NCBI GenBank assembly: GCA_040391605.1
Contig: JBEBXK010000013.1
Coordinates: forward strand, 1 to 64,000
Reading direction: 5' to 3'
From: Vulgatibacter incomptus_A
GTDB taxonomy: Bacteria > Myxococcota > Myxococcia > Myxococcales > Vulgatibacteraceae
DNA: 64,000 nucleotides
Under the pieces are notes generated by a model, which did no database searches, was not told the DNA's origin, and was given only the letters and a program-made list of their open reading frames with translations. How positions within the stretch are numbered: position 1 is the stretch's first letter; the number at the start of each line of letters is the position of its first letter. Position numbers and translations under genes: made by a program. Of this stretch, positions 59,715-64,000 are shown piece after piece.

Positions 59715-61642
59715 CTGGTTGGAGTCGGGTCCTCCGCGCCGTAGCGCGCTTGCAGTGCTGCGTGGAGGTCGGCGCCGTGCTCGACCCCGGAGAGATCGAG
59801 GTCCGCCGGATGCAATACGAATGTCTCGGTTTCCTCGGAAGAGGGTCCGCCGTGTGAGGAGAACTCCCATGTGAAGGCAACGCATGCGTCGTCCAACCAA
59901 CTCCCGTAGAGGACGAGATCGCCGGCGGCGGGAGATCGTCCCAGCTCCTCGAGCAGGGCGGCGATCGCTCGCGGCGAGGTGCCGCGGGGGTGGGTGGAGG
60001 GATCGTCCGGATCGACGCGGCGGCCGCCGGCGAAGGCGATGGGGCCGTGCTCTCGCGAGCGCATGGCCACCAGACCTACGCCCGGACAGTCGAGGGCGCG
60101 GGCCAGGATGGCCCCGCGGCGGGCGACGATCTCATTCGCGTCCCAGGGGGTGTCGCCGCCGAAGTAGACGTGGGCGTAGTTTCCGCAGTCGAGGATCCTC
60201 GGCGGCGCGCAGCCTCGATCGATGGACGGGGGGCCGAGGAGGCGCTCGATGGCCTTGGGTAGGGGCTGAGTCTCGATCGCCTTTCCGAGGAGCCAGGCCT
60301 CGAGGGTGCAGCCGAAGATCTTCTCGAAGGGGATCGACGGGATGTGCCCGTGATCGGTGATCACATAGATGTCCGGAGGGTCGGGGACCTCGGAGGCGAG
60401 GGCGAAGAGGGCCTCGATCTCGCGGTCGATCCGGCGCAGGACCCGCAGCGCCTCGGCGGGGCCGCGTCGGTGTGAGAACTCGTCATACTCATGGAGGTTC
60501 AGGAAGACGCGAGGGACCCCGCGGACCAGATCGAGGATCGCCGAGCCCTTGGCGATCTCGCCGAGGAGGGTGCCGATGCCCAGGTGGTTGAGGAGGAAGT
60601 TGAACTCGTGGCGGCTCGAGCCGCTCCAATTCGCGAAGGCTGCCATGTTCGCGAGGAAGGAAGGCGTCTCGGCGCCCACCCGCGAGAGGAGGTTCATGAA
60701 GGTCTGGGTGTGGATCACGGCCTGGGCCCTGCGGCCGACGGGGTCTGTGCCGTCCGATCGTAGGGCCGACGCGAAGGCAGCGGCGAGAGGGAGCGGCGGA
60801 TCGTCGTATGGGCCTTCGAGGATCGGGGCGCCGACGATGCGCTCGTCCTCGGGCCGTCCATCCAAGGATCGCAGGCCGGTGGCGCCCGGGATTGGCAGGT
60901 GGGCGGAAGTCGCTGGCGCCGGCTGTGCCGCCGGCTCGGAGGCGAGGAGGCTCCCGCGACCCTCGCCGGCCTGATGGCCCTGGAGATCCTCGCCACTTTG
61001 GTGGCCCTCGCCGAGTTGGCGGCCCTCGTCGGCCGGATGGGCCCCGCGGCCCTCGCCGGCTCGGTGGCCCTGATGGCCCTGGCGGAGGGAGGCGAACCGC
61101 TCGGCGAAGCGCCCCAGGCCTGCGGTGGAGAGCGGGCCCTCGCTGCCGCCGGCGAGGATGGAGACGTAGCTGGTGCCGCCGGCGAAGAGGCCGGGGCCCG
61201 CCCGGCGGCGGAGGCTGGCCTCGATGTCGGCGGCGTCACCCGGAGCGTTCATTATTACCTTCGCGCCGGCGGCTCGATCGAACCAGCTGAAGGCTGGCAC
61301 GTCGGGATGGCGAAGGCCGAAGAAGAGCCCGGCCTGGAACGAGGTCGTCGTCGAGGGCATCCCCGAGAACGCGCGTGACTCGCGGTGGCTTCGGCCGTCC
61401 CGCAAGGTGGGCAGGAAGCGCAGCAGCTTGGAAGCGGACGCCCTGCGCAGGGCGCCCCCTCCTACCCCGTCGAGGAAGATCACCAGCAGGCGACGGCGGC
61501 GGGATGGGATCGGGGGAGCCAGTGGCAGGAGCGCCCGGACCAGGGAGCGCGCCCACCGCCGTACGGCGGGACGGACCGCCAGCTGGTCGGGGCGGAGCCG
61601 CCCCGGATAGGGGCGCTCGATCCTCGCAGATTTGGAGACCAT
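59711..61642 (-). CDS. Alkaline-phosphatase-superfamily phosphodiesterase, copy 2
   Basis: 643 residues. Same plan as the 51.8-kb gene: RLLVIFLDGVGGGAL (metal Asp), FSGMPSTTTSFQAGLFFG (nucleophile region), FLNLHEYDEFSHRRGP, VITDHGHIPSIPFEK, and FTWEFSSHGGPSSEETETF. It carries an extra low-complexity insert of about 45 residues with GHQ, GEG and GAH units (SLRQGHQGHRAGEGRGAH) not found in copy 1. Start at MVSKSARIERPY, because the frame upstream is Arg/Pro/Ser-rich with no ribosome-binding site; a longer form cannot be excluded. Its stop overlaps the membrane-protein start. Confidence 0.8.
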   Translation of the reverse strand: MVSKSARIERPYPGRLRPDQLAVRPAVRRWARSLVRALLPLAPPIPSRRRRLLVIFLDGVGGGALRRASASKLLRFLPTLRDGRSHRESRAFSGMPSTTTSFQAGLFFGLRHPDVPAFSWFDRAAGAKVIMNAPGDAADIEASLRRRAGPGLFAGGTSYVSILAGGSEGPLSTAGLGRFAERFASLRQGHQGHRAGEGRGAHPADEGRQLGEGHQSGEDLQGHQAGEGRGSLLASEPAAQPAPATSAHLPIPGATGLRSLDGRPEDERIVGAPILEGPYDDPPLPLAAAFASALRSDGTDPVGRRAQAVIHTQTFMNLLSRVGAETPSFLANMAAFANWSGSSRHEFNFLLNHLGIGTLLGEIAKGSAILDLVRGVPRVFLNLHEYDEFSHRRGPAEALRVLRRIDREIEALFALASEVPDPPDIYVITDHGHIPSIPFEKIFGCTLEAWLLGKAIETQPLPKAIERLLGPPSIDRGCAPPRILDCGNYAHVYFGGDTPWDANEIVARRGAILARALDCPGVGLVAMRSREHGPIAFAGGRRVDPDDPSTHPRGTSPRAIAALLEELGRSPAAGDLVLYGSWLDDACVAFTWEFSSHGGPSSEETETFVLHPADLDLSGVEHGADLHAALQARYGAEDPTPTR

Positions 61643-61861
61643 CTCTGGGAATTTGGGGCGCCCCGTCGTCGGGGGCACGAAGGAGGCCCCTCTTGGGCTA
61701 CGCGCCGCTCTCGCCGGGATTGGGAGACGGGCGCCTCGCGCGAGCCCATGGCGCGAGGGCTCCCGCGACGGAGACGGCTCCACGAAAAGGATCTCCCCGA
61801 GGGGACGCTCCCGAGCGGGCTCCGGGCTCCGGGCGCCTGGTCGACTCCCGCTCACCCGAGA

Positions 61862-62446
61862 TCAGGAGCTCTCGGACAGCTCGTAGCGGATCGCGAGGAT
61901 GGTCAGCTCAGCTTCGCCCTTGGGGCGGACGACCACCACCTCATCCCCCACCCGCTTGCCGAGGAGCGCGCGGGCCAGGGGCGACTCCACGCTGATCTTG
62001 CGGGCCCGGACGTCGAACTCGTCGGGGCCCACGATCCGGTAGCTGGCGGGCTCGCCCTCCTGGTCCTCCACCTCGACCCAGGCACCGAAGAAGACCTTGC
62101 CCTCCTGCTCCGGCGAGGGCTCGACCACGGTGAGAGAGTCGAGGCGCTTGGAGAGGTAGCGGATGCGACGATCGATCTCGCGGAGCTTCTTCTTGCCGTA
62201 GATGTATTCGGCGTTCTCGGAGCGATCCCCCTGGGCCGCCGCCCACATCACCTCGTTGGTGACCTTGGGTCGGTCGACCTTCCACAGGCGATCGAGCTCG
62301 CTCTGCAGCGCCTTGAAGCCCTCCGGCGTGATGTAGCGGGCGCCGAACGGACGGGCCTCCTCCTCCTCGACGGAGTCGATCCCCTCGAGCGAGAGCTCGT
62401 GGAGATCTTCGGCCTCGCCCTCGTCCTTCGTGAATGCCTTCGACAT
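61862..62446 (-). CDS. greB: Transcription elongation factor GreB
   Basis: Rescues backtracked RNA polymerase by stimulating transcript cleavage. 194 residues. N-terminal coiled coil with the catalytic acidic tip (AAAQGDRSENAEYIYGKKKLREIDRRIRYLSKRLDSL; the Asp and Glu of GDRSENAEY) and a C-terminal FKBP-like domain (VFFGAWVEVEDQEG, SPLARALLGKRVGDEVVV). GreB rather than GreA because of the MSKAFTK start and the YIYGKKKLREID block. Minus strand, following the tRNA pair. Confidence 0.9.
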   Translation of the reverse strand: MSKAFTKDEGEAEDLHELSLEGIDSVEEEEARPFGARYITPEGFKALQSELDRLWKVDRPKVTNEVMWAAAQGDRSENAEYIYGKKKLREIDRRIRYLSKRLDSLTVVEPSPEQEGKVFFGAWVEVEDQEGEPASYRIVGPDEFDVRARKISVESPLARALLGKRVGDEVVVVRPKGEAELTILAIRYELSESS

Positions 62447-62543
62447 CCCCATAGGCTTACCGCGGCGCGGTCGGGGGTCAAGGCGAAGCGGCGCCCGACG
62501 CTGGATGCCGGATTGATGGAGGAGCCTGGGACCAGGCAAGAAG

Positions 62544-62574
62544 AAGGCCGGACGCTGGCTGCGCGTCCGGCCTT
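62544..62574 (-). terminator. Intrinsic terminator of the tRNA pair
   Basis: Perfect 12-bp stem AAGGCCGGACGC / GCGTCCGGCCTT with a seven-base loop, directly downstream of tRNA-Glu on the minus strand and followed there by CTTCTTGCC. Confidence 0.85.
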
Positions 62575-62579
62575 CCAGA

Positions 62580-62655
62580 TGGCGTCCCCACGGGGATTCG
62601 AACCCCGGTTACCGCCTTGAAAGGGCAGCGTCCTGGGCCTCTAGACGATGGGGAC
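62580..62655 (-). tRNA. tRNA-Glu (anticodon TTC)
   Basis: 76 bases including an encoded CCA. Acceptor stem GTCCCCA/TGGGGAC, anticodon loop CTTTCAA, T-arm with GTTCGAATC. Discriminator G. The sequence is close to the standard bacterial tRNA-Glu. Twenty or so bases separate it from tRNA-Lys upstream and it is followed by the terminator. Confidence 0.97.
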
Positions 62656-62668
62656 ATTCCGATATGCT

Positions 62669-62743
62669 TGGTGAGCCGCGTGGGACTCGAACCCACAGCC
62701 ATCGGCTTAAAAGGCCGTTGCTCTACCATTGAGCTAGCGGCTC
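62669..62743 (-). tRNA. tRNA-Lys (anticodon TTT)
   Basis: 75 bases including an encoded CCA. Acceptor stem GAGCCGC/GCGGCTC, D-arm TAGCTCAATGGTAGAGCA, anticodon loop CTTTTAA, T-arm with TTCGAGT. Discriminator A. Upstream member of a two-tRNA transcript. Confidence 0.97.
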
Positions 62744-62951
62744 CTTGGTAAATCGCGCGCACTCTAGTGCCGGGAGGCGGGTCCGTCAACGCCGCAGAGC
62801 CCGTCCCTCGACGATTTCTTCCGAGGCGCTCCGTCCGCTTCCCCTTCCTGGACGGAGGGAGCCCGGACGGTCGTGTGCAACCGGCGCCCTCGAGCGTACG
62901 CGCCAAGCGCCGGTTCGGCTCCGGATATGAAGACCTGAGGGTGACGAATCC

Positions 62952-63536
62952 TCAGCGCCGGGGGCGTCGCCCCGCAGCCACCTGGACCTTCACCTGCTGC
63001 TGGTGGCCTTCGCAGCTGACCTCGACCAGGGTCTCCCCCGGGCCGTGGGGCCAGACCTGCCACGAGCGATCGACGGTGCAGACCTTCTCGTCCAGGCAGC
63101 GCACCTTCACCGTGCGCCCGTCCATCGACTTGCCCCGCAGATCCAGCGCGCGGATCGCCAGGCGGATCGGATCGGCGTCCTCTACGAAGCTCAGCTCCAG
63201 CGGCGTGACCTCGAGGCCCTCCACCGAGTTCACCGAGACCAGCACCTCGCCGATCAGCTTGCCGCGGGTGGCGCTCACCCGGGTCTGTCCCGGCCCCACC
63301 GCGGTGATCTTCCCGTCGGCGTCCACCGTGACGACCTTCTCGTCTTCGGACGACCACTTGCTGGGCCGCTCCCTGGGGAAGAGCTGTCCCCTTCGGTTCT
63401 TCGCCACGGCGCGGACGGGCCTGGATTCGTCCCGGCTCTCGAAGGTGATCGAGGCAGGCTCCATCTCGTAAAACTCGGGCTGCGAGCAGCCGGTGACGAA
63501 GGCGGCCAGACCCAGGGCGAGCAGGACGGTGCGCAT
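62952..63536 (-). CDS. Lipoprotein with Ig-like (Big2-type) domain
   Basis: 194 residues. MRTVLLALGLAAFVTGC is a lipoprotein signal with lipobox VTGC. The body is one or two Ig-like domains: WSSEDEKVVTVDADGKITAVGPGQTRVSATRG is the standard Big2 pattern. AAGGAG lies six bases upstream of the ATG; a longer ATG start eight codons back would spoil the signal. Role unknown. Confidence 0.8.
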   Translation of the reverse strand: MRTVLLALGLAAFVTGCSQPEFYEMEPASITFESRDESRPVRAVAKNRRGQLFPRERPSKWSSEDEKVVTVDADGKITAVGPGQTRVSATRGKLIGEVLVSVNSVEGLEVTPLELSFVEDADPIRLAIRALDLRGKSMDGRTVKVRCLDEKVCTVDRSWQVWPHGPGETLVEVSCEGHQQQVKVQVAAGRRPRR

Positions 63537-63738
63537 CTCTTCTCCTTTGTGAAGGGCCATAGGACTATCACCCGTCCCGGGGCACGGGCAATGGCGCGAC
63601 GCCTGCCGCGGATCGCGAGAGGCAGCGCGACGGGCGAAGCCGAATGGTCTCGGCTGGATCCTCGAGCGGGCGCGCAGCAGCCGATCCACCGCCTGAAGTC
63701 GCGCTCGTGGTGGTGCGGCCGCCAGGCCGCCCCGCGCT

Positions 63739-64000
63739 CTACCGACGTCGGGAGCCCGTGGGGATGGTCATCGCGCGCGAATGCCTGGAGGCGGTCGCCA
63801 TGGAAGATTGCCTTCGCTCCCGGGAATCGGCGGTCGTAGCCGGGTCTTCCTCGCCGACGGGAGGGGCCTTGATGCCGCGGGGGCCCGGGTTGGGGAGGGC
63901 CGCGCCGGAGCGGATGGCCTCGAAGGCCCCGGTGATCCGTTGCATCTGCTGGGGGTCGCCGCCGCGGTCGGGGTGGTGGAGGAGGGCGAGCTCCCGGTAG
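63739..64000 (-). CDS. J-domain (DnaJ-like) protein, C-terminal part (partial)
   Basis: Enters from the right edge. The first visible residues read YRELALLHHPDRGGDPQQMQ, the end of helix II, the HPD loop with GGD and the start of helix III of a DnaJ domain, followed by RITGAFEAIRSG and about 50 basic, disordered residues to the stop. The N-terminal part of the protein lies outside the window. The J-domain lies at the end of the protein and not at its start, as in membrane-anchored or TPR-linked J proteins. Confidence 0.75.
   Translation of the reverse strand, partial: YRELALLHHPDRGGDPQQMQRITGAFEAIRSGAALPNPGPRGIKAPPVGEEDPATTADSRERRQSSMATASRHSRAMTIPTGSRRR

Overview
The window reads as chromosomal DNA of a GC-rich myxobacterium (Myxococcota). 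The case rests on a C-terminal sorting tail of the MYXO-CTERM kind (Cys, hydrophobic helix, Arg/Lys-rich end) on the 1288-residue protein at 34 kb, many large lipoproteins built from Ig-like, RCC1, CARDB, Kazal and ASH repeats, PEGA-like and DnaK/DnaJ/TPR paralogues, and very high GC with long shadow frames on both strands. No genus is assigned.

Layout. 0-3.2 kb: a class I fumarase subunit entering from the left edge with a histone-H1-like Lys/Ala tail, then 6-phosphofructokinase and a pseudouridine synthase. 3.3-8.05 kb: two tandem lipoproteins with Ig-like repeats followed by seven RCC1 blades each. 8.2-15.3 kb: housekeeping genes (poly(A) polymerase, a small exported protein, superoxide dismutase, NAD-type isocitrate dehydrogenase, YgfZ, a receiver-like protein, a chalcone-isomerase-like protein). 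15.4-15.8 kb: a small AT-hook/zinc-motif protein. 16.5-22.7 kb: a graveyard of mobile DNA, with an IS4-type fragment, a four-gene transposon (zinc-ribbon protein, DDE transposase, MuB/ExeA-like ATPase, RepA-like ATPase) in which two genes are broken, and broken IS66 and IS701 transposases.

23-35.4 kb is a surface-protein island: a seven-Kazal plus 14-blade RCC1 lipoprotein, an ASH/VWA/calcium-loop lipoprotein, a CARDB/MYXO-CTERM protein and a Cys-rich lipoprotein. 35.5-37.7 kb holds argD and argF. 37.9-46.8 kb carries two proteins with a common PEGA-like/two-helix layout, an Ig-like lipoprotein between them, and a tight operon of J-domain/TPR protein, DnaK paralogue and TPR protein behind a sigma70-like promoter. 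47-51 kb holds an acyl-reductase-like SDR, coaE, engB and a YqjD-like three-gene set. 51-62 kb looks like an envelope cluster: two paralogous alkaline-phosphatase-superfamily proteins, each translationally coupled to the next gene (an EEP phosphatase/nuclease and an LPG-synthase-type membrane protein), a PlsC acyltransferase, a CoA-binding protein and a TreT-like glycosyltransferase. 62-64 kb: greB, tRNA-Glu and tRNA-Lys with a terminator, an Ig-like lipoprotein and the end of another J-domain protein.

The best candidates for something undescribed are the Hsp70/J-domain/TPR operon, whose first and last genes appear to share a small helical domain, the Kazal-double-propeller surface protein, and the duplicated phosphodiesterase pairs. 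All functional proposals come from motif reading; no database search was run.
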